DNA from: an uncultured Clostridia bacterium
GTDB lineage: Bacteria; Bacillota; Clostridia; Christensenellales; Borkfalkiaceae
Assembly (NCBI GenBank): GCA_947595585.1
Contig: CANQET010000006.1
Coordinates: forward strand, 1 to 64,000
Direction: 5' to 3'
DNA length: 64,000 nt
Numbering within the stretch: the first letter of the stretch is position 1; each line of letters begins with the position of its first letter. A model generated the notes under the pieces. The model was not told where the DNA came from. It saw only the letters and a list, made by a program, of their open reading frames with translations, and made no database searches. Shown piece after piece: positions 48,066-59,993 of the stretch. The translations under genes were made by a program, and so were the position numbers.

Positions 48066-48542
48066 TTAGCCGTCGGAGCTATGGGGATCCTTTTGCTTTT
48101 CGCGGAGGCGCATGTCGCGGAAGAAGGCGGAAAGAAGCGAAGAGCATTCCTCTTCCAGGATCCCCCCCTCCACTTCCACCGTGTGGTTGACGAGGTTGGC
48201 CGCGGCGAGTTCGCGGGTGAGACTTCTGCCCTTTTGCTCATATGCGCCGAAGTACACCCGTTCGATGCGGGAATTGAGGATGGCCCCCATGCACATCGGG
48301 CATGGCTCGAGGGTGACGTAGATCTCCGCGTCTTCGAGGCGCCAGCTGTGAAGCTTTCTGCAAGCGCGGTCGATCGCACGGATCTCGGCGTGCTGGGTCG
48401 CCATCTGCATCCGCGTACGAAGGTTGTACCCCCGCCCGATGATCTTCCCGCCGAGGACGACGACCGCTCCGATGGGGACCTCGCCGAGGTCGTTTGCCTT
48501 TTTTGCGAGGCGCAGGGCCTCACGCATGAATTTTTCCTGCAT
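48066..48542 (-). CDS. tadA: tRNA-specific adenosine deaminase
   Basis: REALRLAKKANDLGEVPIGAVVV, TQHAEIRAI, VTLEPCPMCMGAILNSRI. Confidence 0.93.
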   Translation of the reverse strand: MQEKFMREALRLAKKANDLGEVPIGAVVVLGGKIIGRGYNLRTRMQMATQHAEIRAIDRACRKLHSWRLEDAEIYVTLEPCPMCMGAILNSRIERVYFGAYEQKGRSLTRELAAANLVNHTVEVEGGILEEECSSLLSAFFRDMRLREKQKDPHSSDG

Positions 48543-48549
48543 AGTGCTC

Positions 48550-49362
48550 CTATCCGAAGGCCTCCGTCAGCATGACGAGGGCATCGATATCGTGGGCGAT
48601 GATGGGGACAAGGTCCTTCCTTCCGAGGGGATGCGAGGCCGTCTCCGCGCCCGTCTCCACCGTGAAGGCGGGGATGCCGAGCTTCGCGATACACCAATCT
48701 TTATAGCCGCCCGCCGAGTGCTTCAGGTGTACGAGGGGATACCCCGTCGCCCGAGAGAGGACTTCGGCGTATTTTTTATCCCGACGGCGCATGCGCAGCC
48801 GATGAAATTCCCAATAGATCTCTTCGCCCTTGGTATGCCAGCTCACGGTGAATTTGGGCCGCACGGCGAGGGTGAAGTCCGCGAGCGCGCGGCTCTCGCT
48901 TGCGGAGAGCGGGGCGCTTCCGATATACCCCGCAGGGGCGGGGCGGCGCAGATTGCCCTTCCCGCTGCCCCAACGGGCATCGAAATTCAAGTTGAGGTCG
49001 ACCCCCTCGGCGTTGGCCTTCCAGAGGGAGAAGTCGTCGCTTCCGTTGAGGGAGCGGACGAGGGCCCTGTGTTCCTCGGTCAGATGCCGCGGCCCCTCTT
49101 CGACGAGGAGCGCCCCATCGGGATCGACGAGGGGAACGATCCACACGCCCCCTGTTCGGACGCCGAGCCGCGCATGTTCGAGGGCGAGAAGGGCCGTGAT
49201 GTATTCCCGCGCATGGATGGCATACTGGGCGATGCCGCAGCCGCCCGCATCCGTACCCGCGAGCATGGCGAAGATCTCCCGCCCCTCCTCGCTGTAGCCG
49301 ATAATTTGCTTTTTTCCGCGATACGCCATATAGAACGCACGCACTTCTTCGAAGACGTTCAT
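48550..49362 (-). CDS. M14 family zinc carboxypeptidase-like protein
   Basis: IHAREYITALLALEH (HxxE), NLNFDARWG, SWHTKGEEIYW, FTVETG. Confidence 0.85.
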   Translation of the reverse strand: MNVFEEVRAFYMAYRGKKQIIGYSEEGREIFAMLAGTDAGGCGIAQYAIHAREYITALLALEHARLGVRTGGVWIVPLVDPDGALLVEEGPRHLTEEHRALVRSLNGSDDFSLWKANAEGVDLNLNFDARWGSGKGNLRRPAPAGYIGSAPLSASESRALADFTLAVRPKFTVSWHTKGEEIYWEFHRLRMRRRDKKYAEVLSRATGYPLVHLKHSAGGYKDWCIAKLGIPAFTVETGAETASHPLGRKDLVPIIAHDIDALVMLTEAFG

Positions 49363-49403
49363 TCTACAGTATATGCCGAAAAATCGATATGGGTGCCCCG
49401 CGT

Positions 49404-49838
49404 TTACTTGTGGTATTCGCTGCCCGAGCGGATCATGAAGGCGCGGTAGAGCTGCTCCAAAAGGACGACGCGGAACATCTGATGCGGGAAGGTCATGCGG
49501 GAGAAGGAGAGCTTCCTGCCCTTCGTCTTCACGACCTCCGCCAGGCCTTCCGAGGAACCGATCACGAGGGAAATTTCACTGCCACGGTCCACACATCCCC
49601 CGATGAGTTCGGAAAACTCCTCCGAGCTTACCTCCTTCCCCTCTACGGCGAGGACGAAGACTTCCCCGCGCAGGGCACGCAGGATCTCCTCTTCCTCCTC
49701 TTCGGGAGAGCGCCGCTCGGAAAGCTCGAGGATCTCGAGGTCGCAAAAGCGGGTAAGCCGCTTCTCGTACTCCGCACACGCCTCCCGCCAGTGGCGCTCT
49801 TTGAGCTTCCCTACGCACACGATGCGCACGCGGATCAT
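49404..49838 (-). CDS. rlmH: 23S rRNA (pseudouridine(1915)-N(3))-methyltransferase
   Basis: MIRVRIVCVGKLKERHWREACAEYEKRL, LVIGSSEGL, SFSRMTFPHQMFRVVLLEQLYRAFMI...YHK. Confidence 0.95.
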   Translation of the reverse strand: MIRVRIVCVGKLKERHWREACAEYEKRLTRFCDLEILELSERRSPEEEEEEILRALRGEVFVLAVEGKEVSSEEFSELIGGCVDRGSEISLVIGSSEGLAEVVKTKGRKLSFSRMTFPHQMFRVVLLEQLYRAFMIRSGSEYHK

Positions 49839-50800
49839 ACGCCGATCCCCGCTGCGAGCACCGCAAACCATTGCACGGCGCAGATCGCCATTCCGATCCC
49901 CGCCATGAGGAAGTACTTCTTGCCCCCCTGCATGCGGCTGCCGGAAGGAGCTGCAGCCCTCCGCTCGGGGAGCTTCCAAAGGATGACAAAGAGCAGGGCG
50001 CCCGCGAGGAGGATCCCGCCGAGTACGCCGAGGATGATGGAGGGAAGCATGGGCAAGGCCCAATCCACCCCCTTCACCGCCCCAAGGATGAGGATGCAGG
50101 CATTGTTGGCAAAATGGGCGACCATGGTGGGGAAAATGCTTCCGCTGCGGAGCGCAAGCAGGGCGTAGCACGCCCCGCAGGCGAATTGGTAGAGCGTCTG
50201 CTCGGGGTTGCCGTGGAAGAGCGAGAAGAGCGCCCCGGAGATGAGGACGGTGGAGACTTCCCCCCACCCCGAGGAGCGCATAGCCCCCACCGTGATGCCG
50301 CGGAAGAGCGTCTCTTCGAAGACGGCGGGGAGCAGGGCGATGATGAGCACGGCGGGGAGGATCATCCACCCCGAGATCATGGGATCGGTGACGGAAGGGA
50401 TGTACCCCGCCTGTTTTTCCTGCGGCGTGTAGCCCATGAGTTCCAAAAGGCGTACGAAGAGGCCGTTGAGGTTGTTGAGGGCAAACAAGAGGCCGAAGGC
50501 AACGGCAAGCGCGATCAAAAAGTAGTACCACTTGCAGGGGGCGTAGACCTTCCGCACGGGGTAGCGGGACCTACGGAAATACAGGGCAGCGACCCCCGCG
50601 AGGCAGAGCTGGGGCACGAGAAAGGCGAGATATTTATAGGCGAGGTTATGGGCGTACCCCTCCTTCAGGGCGGCGAGGAAGATCGCCGAGACCAAGAAGG
50701 CGAGGAGCACGGAGAGCACCGAGGAGGCCGAGTATGCGATGCCTGCTTCGGGCAAAAATTTCTTTTCGGGTGCGCTTTCGGGCGCGGCTTGCGATTCCAT
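49835..50800 (-). CDS. CPBP family intramembrane metalloprotease
   Basis: ALLPAVFEETLFRGITVGAMRSSGW, SLFHGN, ATMVAHFANN-type HxxxN (MVAHFANN). Confidence 0.92.
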   Translation of the reverse strand: MESQAAPESAPEKKFLPEAGIAYSASSVLSVLLAFLVSAIFLAALKEGYAHNLAYKYLAFLVPQLCLAGVAALYFRRSRYPVRKVYAPCKWYYFLIALAVAFGLLFALNNLNGLFVRLLELMGYTPQEKQAGYIPSVTDPMISGWMILPAVLIIALLPAVFEETLFRGITVGAMRSSGWGEVSTVLISGALFSLFHGNPEQTLYQFACGACYALLALRSGSIFPTMVAHFANNACILILGAVKGVDWALPMLPSIILGVLGGILLAGALLFVILWKLPERRAAAPSGSRMQGGKKYFLMAGIGMAICAVQWFAVLAAGIGV

Positions 50801-50892
50801 ACCGCTATTATACAGGATTTTCCGCGAAAGTTCAAACGAAACGCTTGTCTTTTGCAAAATTTCTTTTTATAATAGGTACAAAGGAGTGAAGT

Positions 50893-51729
50893 ATGCGTAC
50901 TGTGGATGTCGGATCGATCGAGGGGCTCGTCTATCGCCTTGCGCGGCGGGCGGGCGTGACGATCGCAAAGGATTGCCTTGCGGCCCTCTCCCTTGCCGCA
51001 AAGTGCGAGGAGGGCGCGGCGCAGTTTGCGCTTGAGACGGTACTCGGGAATGCGGAGATCGCGAAGAAGATGCAGATGCCCGTCTGCCAGGATACGGGGA
51101 TGACGGCCGTCTTTCTCGAGATCGGGCAGGATGTATTTCTCACGGGAGGCCCCCTCAAGGCGGCCGTGGATGCGGGCGTACGCAGGGCGTATGCCGATGG
51201 AAATTTCCGAAAGAGCATCTGCGACCCGCTCACCCGCGTCAACACGGGCGACAACACCCCCGCCCATCTCCATGTGGAGATCGTGGAAGGAGACAAGGTG
51301 AAGATCCGCCTTCTTCCCAAGGGGTTCGGAAGCGAAAATATGAGCGCCGTACGTATGCTCACCCCCGCCGAAGGGAGGGAGGGCATCCTCCGCACGATCG
51401 TGGAAACGGTGCAGGCTGCGGGCTCCCGCCCCTGTCCGCCCGTCGTCGTGGGCGTGGGCATCGGCGGCAGTTTCGATGGGTGCACGCTCCTCGCCAAAAA
51501 AGCGCTTTTTCGTGACTTGGGGTCGAAAAATCCGCGCGAAGACGTCGCTTCGATCGAGGAAGAGGCGCTTTCCCGCATCAACGCGCTCGGCATCGGCGCG
51601 CAGGGCTTCGGGGGGAAGATCACGGCCCTCAAAGTGCTCTGCGAAGTCGCTCCCACCCACATTGCGGGACTGCCCGTCGCCGTAAATATCCAGTGCCACT
51701 GCGTGCGGCACGAGGAGGCCGTATTATGA
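50893..51729 (+). CDS. class I fumarate hydratase, alpha (N-terminal) subunit
   Basis: MPVCQDTGMTAVFLEIGQDV, GIGGSFDGCTLLAKKAL, NIQCHCVRH. Confidence 0.9.
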   Translation: MRTVDVGSIEGLVYRLARRAGVTIAKDCLAALSLAAKCEEGAAQFALETVLGNAEIAKKMQMPVCQDTGMTAVFLEIGQDVFLTGGPLKAAVDAGVRRAYADGNFRKSICDPLTRVNTGDNTPAHLHVEIVEGDKVKIRLLPKGFGSENMSAVRMLTPAEGREGILRTIVETVQAAGSRPCPPVVVGVGIGGSFDGCTLLAKKALFRDLGSKNPREDVASIEEEALSRINALGIGAQGFGGKITALKVLCEVAPTHIAGLPVAVNIQCHCVRHEEAVL

Positions 51730-52253
51730 AACGTCTTCGTCTTCCCCTCTCCGAGGAGCAAAAACTTGCACTGCATGCGGGGGACCCCGTGCTGCTTTCG
51801 GGGACGATCTACACCGCCCGCGACTGTGCGCACAAGCGGATCTTCGCCCTGCTCGATGCGGGAAAAACACCCCCGTTCCCCCTTGAAAATTCCTTCATCT
51901 ACTATGCAGGCCCCTGCCCTGCGCCCGAGGGAATGGCTTCGGGGAGCTGCGGCCCCACGACGTCTGCCCGCATGAATTCTTTTGCCCCGCGCCTTCTCGA
52001 TTTGGGGTTGGGCGGCATGATCGGAAAGGGCGAGATGAGCGAGGAAGTAGCATTGGCGTTGCGGCGCGATCACGGGGTCTACTTTGCCGCGATCGGCGGG
52101 GCGGGCGCCCTCTATGGGAATGCCGTAAAAAAGAGCACCTGTATCGCCTTTGAAGACCTGCTCTCCGAGGCCGTCTATCGGTTCGAGGTGGAAGATTTTC
52201 CGCTCGTCGTTGCGATCGACGCCTATGGGAAGAGCATCTATGCTTTGAACTGA
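51726..52253 (+). CDS. class I fumarate hydratase, beta (C-terminal) subunit
   Basis: GDPVLLSGTIYTARDCAHKRI, YYAGPCPAPEGMASGSCGPTTSARMN, GKGEMSEEV; ATGA overlap with the alpha subunit. Confidence 0.92.
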   Translation: MKRLRLPLSEEQKLALHAGDPVLLSGTIYTARDCAHKRIFALLDAGKTPPFPLENSFIYYAGPCPAPEGMASGSCGPTTSARMNSFAPRLLDLGLGGMIGKGEMSEEVALALRRDHGVYFAAIGGAGALYGNAVKKSTCIAFEDLLSEAVYRFEVEDFPLVVAIDAYGKSIYALN

Positions 52254-52285
52254 CGGGAAGGGCGAGATCCCTCACCCCCGTTGGG

Positions 52286-52473
52286 GGTTCGGGATGACGT
52301 ACTGAGGTTCGGTTCGGGATGACGTACTGAGGTCGGGTTCGGGATGACGTACTGAGGTGCGGTTCGGGATGACGTACTGAGGTTCGGTTCGGGATGACGT
52401 ACTGAGGTCGGGTTCGGGATGACGTACTGAGGTGCGGTTCGGGATGACGTACTGAGGCGCGGTTCGGGATGAC
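52286..52473. repeat. 25-bp tandem repeat, about 7.5 units
   Basis: ggttcgggatgacgtactgaggtNN, exact 25-bp register from 52286; higher-order 75-bp trimer pattern (tc, cg, gc). Confidence 0.95.
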
Positions 52474-52484
52474 AAAAAAGATAA

Positions 52485-52516
52485 AGCCGAGAGCGGGGGC
52501 TCTCGGCTTTTTTGAT
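52485..52516. terminator. Terminator between convergent fumarase and mscL genes
   Basis: aaaGCCGAGAGCgggGGCTCTCGGCtttttt. Confidence 0.8.
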
Positions 52517-52519
52517 GAT

Positions 52520-52561
52520 ATGAGGGAAGTTTCCTCGTGTATGAGGGAGGTTTCCTCGTGC
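52520..52561. repeat. 21-bp direct repeat x2
   Basis: atgagggaagtttcctcgtgt / atgagggaggtttcctcgtgc. Confidence 0.85.
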
Positions 52562-52569
52562 GGAGGAAG

Positions 52570-53157
52570 TTATTTCTGCGCCTTCAAAAGATCGCGGATC
52601 TCGGCGAGAAGTTCTTCCGAAGTGGGTGCGGGCGGGACAGCGGCGGCAGCGGCTGCGGCTGCGGCGGCTTCTGCATCGAGCTTGGCCTGCTTCTCTTTAG
52701 CTGCGGCGAGAAGCTCAGTCTTGCCCTTGCCTTCGCGGCGGAGCGCCTTCACTTCGTCCTTGGTGAGCGGCGCATACTTGTTCTTCGCAGCGGTGGCGCC
52801 GTCGTGGATGCGGTTGATGACGCGGACGATGAGGAAGAGCACGAGCGCGATGAGCAGGAAGTTGATGATCGCCGTGATGAATGCACCCCAATCGATGTAG
52901 ATGGACTGCGTCATATCGATCATGCCTTCCGCGTCCGTCACGGTCTTGAGCATGGTCACAACGTCCCCCATGCCCTCTCCGCCCGTGATGACGGCGAGGA
53001 ACCAGTTGATGATGGGCATCAAGATCTGGTTGGTGAGCGCCGTCACGATCGCGCTGAATGCGCCGCCGATGATGACGCCGACTGCCATGTCGATCACGTT
53101 GCCGCGCATAATGAACGCCTTGAACTCCCGGAAGAAGCCCTTCTTTTCTTTTGCCAT
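52570..53157 (-). CDS. mscL: large-conductance mechanosensitive channel
   Basis: FFREFKAFIMRGNVIDMAVGVIIGGAFSAIVTALTNQILMPII. Confidence 0.95.
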   Translation of the reverse strand: MAKEKKGFFREFKAFIMRGNVIDMAVGVIIGGAFSAIVTALTNQILMPIINWFLAVITGGEGMGDVVTMLKTVTDAEGMIDMTQSIYIDWGAFITAIINFLLIALVLFLIVRVINRIHDGATAAKNKYAPLTKDEVKALRREGKGKTELLAAAKEKQAKLDAEAAAAAAAAAAVPPAPTSEELLAEIRDLLKAQK

Positions 53158-53161
53158 AAAG

Positions 53162-54658
53162 TTACCTCCGATAAATTTTTATCATTTTTTTCAGCTTCGC
53201 CATGTCGTATCCGCTGCAGGGCACGGCAAGGCGGAATTGCCAATTTCCCGAATCCCGGCCGGGGAGATTCATGCGGGTCTCTTCACCCAAGCCCAAAATA
53301 TCCTGTATGGGGACGATCGCATACTGCGCCTTGGAGGCGAGCGCCAGCCGCACGATCGCCTCGGACAGGCCTTCGCCGTGGGCGCCGAGCTTGATCGCGA
53401 CCCCCGCTTCTTCGAGCGCCGCCGCCACGCGGGAGCGGAAGAGGATGAATTCCTCCGTCGAGAGCCCGTCGATGTACCCTTGGACGGTGTTGTTGTCGTG
53501 CGTGCCCGTGTAGACGACGGAATTTTCGCCGATATTTTTGGGCAGGTACTCGTTCTCCTCGTCGCCGTTGAAGGCGAAGAGGAGCACTTTCATGCCAGGG
53601 AAGCCCGTCTTCTTGAGGAGGGCGCGGACGCCTTCATCGATACTGCCGAGGTCCTCGGCGATGATGCGGCGCTTCTCCTCCCCGAGACGGAAAAAGAGGC
53701 GCTCTTTCGGGCCGTCGCACCACGTCCCCTCCCGTGCCGTCGCGGCGGAGGCGGGGATCTCGAAGTAGCGGTCGATGCCGCGGAAGTGATCGATGCGGAC
53801 GAGGTCGTAGGTGGAGAGCGCGGTCTTCAGGCGGGCCGTCCACCAAGCGAAGTTTTCCTTCTCGTGCGCCGCCCAATCGTAGACGGGATTGCCCCACAGC
53901 TGGCCGTCCTCCGCGAAGTAATCGGGGGGGACCCCTGCTACTTTTTCGGGCTTTAAGTCCTCGGTGAGCTTGAAGAGTTCGGGGTGCGCCCAGACGTCTG
54001 CACTGTCATAGGCGACGTAGAGCGGAAGATCGCCGAGGATGCGGATGCCGAGCTTTTTGCAATAGGCATGCAGTTCTTCCCACTGCATCCAGAGCTCGTA
54101 TTGCACGAACTGCCAAAACTGGTATTCCTCGTGATATTCGGTGCAGAGCCGCGCGACGGCTTCGGGCTCATGACGCTTTAAGTCCTCTTCCCAATCGCAA
54201 AATCCGCCCCCATATACCGTTTTTGCCGTCATGAACAGGGCGTAATCCTCGAATCTGCCTGCCTTCACGAAGCTGCGGAATTTCTCGTCGTCGAAGTTGA
54301 ACCGCGAGAAGGCGCGGCGGAGCGTCGCATAGCGCTCCTCATAGAGGGCGCCGTAGTCGAGCGGCATGCCGCGATATTTTTTACGCAGCGCCTTGAGCTC
54401 TTTGCCCGTGAGGAGCTTCTGCTTCTTGAGGCGCTCGAGGTCGATAAAATAGGGATTGCCCGAATCGCAGGCCACGGATTGGTAGGGCGAATCGCCGTAT
54501 CCCGTCTGCACGAGGGGCAGGATCTGCCAGACGCTCACGCCGCTCTTTTTGAGGCGGCTTGCGAACTTATATGCTTCTTTGCCGAGGGCGCCGATGCCGT
54601 ATTTCCCGGGAAGGGAGGAGATGTGGCAGAGCACGCCGGCACTTCTCTTCTTTTCCAT
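53162..54658 (-). CDS. malQ: 4-alpha-glucanotransferase
   Basis: RSAGVLCHISSLPGKYGIGALGKEAYKFASRLKKSGVSVWQILPLVQTGYGDSPYQ, RIDHFRGIDRYFEIP, GTHDNNT. Confidence 0.95.
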   Translation of the reverse strand: MEKKRSAGVLCHISSLPGKYGIGALGKEAYKFASRLKKSGVSVWQILPLVQTGYGDSPYQSVACDSGNPYFIDLERLKKQKLLTGKELKALRKKYRGMPLDYGALYEERYATLRRAFSRFNFDDEKFRSFVKAGRFEDYALFMTAKTVYGGGFCDWEEDLKRHEPEAVARLCTEYHEEYQFWQFVQYELWMQWEELHAYCKKLGIRILGDLPLYVAYDSADVWAHPELFKLTEDLKPEKVAGVPPDYFAEDGQLWGNPVYDWAAHEKENFAWWTARLKTALSTYDLVRIDHFRGIDRYFEIPASAATAREGTWCDGPKERLFFRLGEEKRRIIAEDLGSIDEGVRALLKKTGFPGMKVLLFAFNGDEENEYLPKNIGENSVVYTGTHDNNTVQGYIDGLSTEEFILFRSRVAAALEEAGVAIKLGAHGEGLSEAIVRLALASKAQYAIVPIQDILGLGEETRMNLPGRDSGNWQFRLAVPCSGYDMAKLKKMIKIYRR

Positions 54659-54667
54659 CCTCTCTCC

Positions 54668-55857
54668 TTAGCCCCTGCAGAAGGCTTCGATCCTGCGGCA
54701 GGCCTTCTCGGTGTTTTCTTTGGTCCCGAAGGCGGTCAGACGGAAATACCCCTCTCCGTTCTTGCCGAAGCCGCTCCCCGGCGTCCCGACGACGCCTGCC
54801 TTCTCCAAGAGCGCATCGAAGAACTCCCAGCTCTTCATATCATTGGGGCATTTGAGCCAGATGTAGGGCGAATTCTTGCCGCCCGTATACCAAATGCCGA
54901 GCCCATCGAGGCAATCGCCGATGATGCGGGCATTCTCTTTGTAGTATGCGATGTTGGCGCGGATCTCCTCTTCTCCCTCCTCGGAGAAGACGGCCGCCGC
55001 CCCCATCTGCGGGATATAGGAGGCGCCGTTGAACTTGGTCGCCTGCCTTCTCGCCCACATGCGGTTTAACGAGAAGCCATCGAAGCAAAGCGTATCGGGG
55101 ACGACGGTATACCCGCAGCGCACGCCCGTAAAGCCTGCCGTCTTGGAAAAAGAGCAGATCTCCACGGCGCAATCGCGCGCTCCCTCGATCTCGAAGATGC
55201 TGCGCGGAAGCGCGGGATCGGAGATGAAATATTCATACGCCGCATCGAAGAGGATGAGCGCATGCTCGCGCTTTGCGTAGTCCACCCACGCCTTCAGCCC
55301 CGCACGGTCGTAGACGGCGCCCGTGGGGTTGTTGGGGGAACAGATGTAGATGAGATCGGCGTGGACGCCCTCCTCGGGAAGGGGCAGGAAGACGTTTTCG
55401 CGGTTGGCATCCGCATACAGGATCTTGCGCCCCGCCATGGTGTTGGCATCGACGTAGGCGGGATAGACGGGATCGGGCACGAGGACGACGTTCTCCGCCG
55501 AGAAGAGGTCGAGCAGGTTGCCGAGATCGGACTTGGCGCCGTCGGAGATGAAGACTTCCTCGCGCTTGACTTCCACTCCCTTGCGGGCGTAGCTCGAGCG
55601 GATGGCGTCGAGAAGTTCGGGGTAGCCGTAGGAATAGCGGTCGGGGCCGTACCCCTTGAAGGTCTCGGCGTGGGCGAGATCTTCGACCGCACGGTGCATC
55701 GCCGCGATGACGACGGGCGCGAGCGGACGGGTGACGTCTCCCACGGAGAGCTTCACGATCTCCCGCTCGGGGTGCTCCTTCTGAAAGGCTGCAAGCTTGG
55801 AAGCCACCGTCGAGAAGAGATAGTTCTCGGCGATGTTTCCGAAATTTGTGTTTATCT

Positions 55858-55861
<4 letters not shown>
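54668..55861 (-). CDS. dapL: LL-diaminopimelate aminotransferase
   Basis: [82 protein letters not shown]. Confidence 0.93.
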
Positions 55862-57459
<1,598 letters not shown>

Positions 57460-57484
57460 GTCCTTCGCCCCCAAGAAATTATAT

Positions 57485-58330
57485 TCAGATCTCGACTTCG
57501 CCGCGGAAGGCGATCTCGGCGGGACCCGTCAAGAAGACGGTCTCCCCCGTGTAGAGGACTTCGAGCGTGCCGCCCGGGAGGGCAACTTGGATGGCCTCGC
57601 CCTCTTTGGCGTAGCCGTTGAGGACTGCCGCGACCGCCGCGGCGCATGCCCCCGTACCGCAGGCGAGCGTCTCCCCGCTGCCCCGCTCGAAGACGCGGAC
57701 TTTGAGGGAATTTTCGCCCAAAACTTGCACGAATTCGGTGTTGATGCGCTCGGGGAAAGCGGGATGCTGTTCGAAGGCGGGGCCGAGCTTCTCCAAATCG
57801 AGGAGGGCGGGGTCTTCGCCGAACACGACGCAGTGCGGGTTGCCCATGGAGAGGCAGGTGACGGAGTACGTCGTATCCCCCACGAGAAGGGGATGAGAGA
57901 CGATCTTGCCGCCGTCGAAGGCCGCGGGAATGCGGTAAGGGCGGAAGACGGGCTTACCCATATCCACGGTGAAGGCATAGGCCTCCCCCGTGTGCCGCTT
58001 GGTGCGGACGGAGACCGTCTTGATGCCCGCCTTGGTCTCGATCGTGAGGATACGGTTCTTGATCCCCTTCACGTCATAGAGATATTTGGCGATGCAGCGG
58101 AGCGCGTTGCCGCACATCTTCCCCTCGCTGCCGTCGGCATTGAACATCCGCATGCGGCAATCGGCGATGCGGGAGGGAAGGATGAGCACGAGGCCGTCGC
58201 CGCCGATCGAGAAATGGCGGTCGGAGAGCTGCACGGCGAGTTTTTGGGGCGTCGGGAAGGGCGTTTCGAGGCAATCGAAATAGATGTAATCGTTCCCTGC
58301 ACCTTGCATCTTGTAGAAAGTTCTGTTCAT
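57485..58330 (-). CDS. dapF: diaminopimelate epimerase
   Basis: [57 protein letters not shown]. Confidence 0.96.
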   Translation of the reverse strand: MNRTFYKMQGAGNDYIYFDCLETPFPTPQKLAVQLSDRHFSIGGDGLVLILPSRIADCRMRMFNADGSEGKMCGNALRCIAKYLYDVKGIKNRILTIETKAGIKTVSVRTKRHTGEAYAFTVDMGKPVFRPYRIPAAFDGGKIVSHPLLVGDTTYSVTCLSMGNPHCVVFGEDPALLDLEKLGPAFEQHPAFPERINTEFVQVLGENSLKVRVFERGSGETLACGTGACAAAVAAVLNGYAKEGEAIQVALPGGTLEVLYTGETVFLTGPAEIAFRGEVEI

Positions 58331-58399
58331 AGCTAACCTCACGTAATATAATTTTCGTCGGGTCGCGAGCGTATGCTTCAAATTCCGGAATGATACGGC

Positions 58400-59674
58400 T
58401 TACTTGAGCCGAATGACGGCGTCGCGCTCGGCGCCGACGGCAACATAGGTGATGTTGCACTTGCAGGCCTTCTCGATGAAGGCGATATATGCGAGGGCCT
58501 CCGCGGGGAGCTCCTCCTTCTTGCGGCATTTGGAGATATCGCAGTGCCAGCCCTTCACGGTCTCATAGACGGGCTTGCAGCGATCGAGAAGATCGGGATA
58601 CGGGAAGGTATCGAGAAGTTTTCCGTCGCATTCATACGCCGTGCAGACCTCGATCTCCTCATAGAAGGAGAGGATATCGAGCTTGGTGAGCACGACTTCA
58701 TCCGCCCCCTGGCAGCGGATGCCGTAGGAGGAGGCGACGACGTCGAAGGGGCCCACTCTTCTGGGTCTTCCCGTGGCGGCGCCGTATTCCCCGCCCGCGG
58801 CGCGGAGGGCTTCGGCCTTCTCGCCCGCGTATTCGGCGACGAAGGGCCCTTCGCCCACGCAGGTGGAGTATGCCTTCATGATGCCGATGGACTTATCGAG
58901 CTTGAGGTTGGGCACCCCCGCCCCGATGGGCGCATAGGCCGCGATCGTGAGCGAGCTCGACGTGTAGGGCAGGATGCCGTAATCGATATCGCGGAGCGCC
59001 CCGAGCTGGGCTTCGAACATGATCTTCTTGCCCGCCGCGGCGGCTTCGTTGAGGTACAGCCCCGTATCGGTGATGTATTCCTTGAGGGGAAGGCCGTATT
59101 GCTCGAAATAGGAAATGAGCTCCTCGGCCGTGACGGGCGCATGGCCATACCCCCCCGCGACGGTGAGATTCTTCCATTCGGCGATCTCCCGTGCCTTCTT
59201 ATAGAGGCGGTCCGTATCGAAAAGTTCCCCCATGCGGAAGCACTTCTTCATCGCGCGGTCGGCATAGACGGGGGCGATGCCGCGGCGGGTCGAACCGAAT
59301 TTCTTGCCCGCGAGGCGGTCTTCCTCGAGGCAATCGAGGAGCACATGGTAGGGCATCGTGATGACGGCACGATCGCTGATCTTGAGGTTTTCGGGCGTGA
59401 TCTTCACCCCCTTCTCCCGCAGACGGGCCATCTCCTCGGTGAGATGCTTGATGTCGATGACCATGCCCATGCCGAGCACGTTGACGACGTTCTCCCGCAA
59501 GATGCCCGAGGGAAGGAGATTCAAGATGAACTTCCCCCGTTCGTTGATGACGGTGTGCCCCGCGTTGTTGCCGCCCTGATAGCGGCAGACGATATCGTAG
59601 TCCTCGGAGAGGAGATCGACCATCTTGCCCTTGCCTTCGTCTCCCCAGTTGATCCCGCATACCGATGTCAGCAT
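58400..59674 (-). CDS. purA: adenylosuccinate synthase
   Basis: CGINWGDEGKGKMVDLLSEDYDIVCRYQGGNNAGHTV, STRRGIAPVYADRA. Confidence 0.97.
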   Translation of the reverse strand: MLTSVCGINWGDEGKGKMVDLLSEDYDIVCRYQGGNNAGHTVINERGKFILNLLPSGILRENVVNVLGMGMVIDIKHLTEEMARLREKGVKITPENLKISDRAVITMPYHVLLDCLEEDRLAGKKFGSTRRGIAPVYADRAMKKCFRMGELFDTDRLYKKAREIAEWKNLTVAGGYGHAPVTAEELISYFEQYGLPLKEYITDTGLYLNEAAAAGKKIMFEAQLGALRDIDYGILPYTSSSLTIAAYAPIGAGVPNLKLDKSIGIMKAYSTCVGEGPFVAEYAGEKAEALRAAGGEYGAATGRPRRVGPFDVVASSYGIRCQGADEVVLTKLDILSFYEEIEVCTAYECDGKLLDTFPYPDLLDRCKPVYETVKGWHCDISKCRKKEELPAEALAYIAFIEKACKCNITYVAVGAERDAVIRLK

Positions 59675-59727
59675 AACTTCTCCCTTCTCCGAGCGCCGCA
59701 AGCGCTCCGAAAGATAGTACAGCCTTA

Positions 59728-59756
59728 TTATATAGTTTTATAAGGGATTTGTCAAG
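59728..59756 (-). promoter_or_regulatory. sigmaA-type promoter of purA
   Basis: Minus strand TTGACA-17-TATAAT. Confidence 0.75.
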
Positions 59757-59938
59757 CCTTAAGGGCGGGATTTCGGCGTTATTTCGCCCATACGGAAAAT
59801 TTTCGAAGACGCCCCTCTTTTTCGGGAAAATTCGCGGCGCTTCCCCTTCTTTCGCCCCAAAAATGTGGATACAAAAAGAAATTTGCGCCAATGTTACAAA
59901 AAGACGCAAATTTCGGACGACTTTTTTTCAAAAAGGGG

Positions 59939-59967
59939 TTGACAAGCCGCTTTCAAAGTGTTATAAT
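59939..59967 (+). promoter_or_regulatory. Consensus sigmaA promoter of the NUDIX gene
   Basis: TTGACA (59939-59944), 17 nt, TATAAT (59962-59967). Confidence 0.8.
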
Positions 59968-59993
59968 ATACCTCCATCTTCGGAGGTGAAGAT

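Noticed and set aside
52286-52473. Possible CRISPR array
   Set aside because: Units are 25-bp back-to-back tandem repeats without unique spacers, and no cas genes are present.
59970-59987. ACCTCC-atcttc-GGAGGT hairpin that could sequester the NUDIX Shine-Dalgarno
   Set aside because: The predicted transcription start (about 59974, from TATAAT ending 59967) removes most of the 5' arm, so the hairpin probably does not form in the mRNA.
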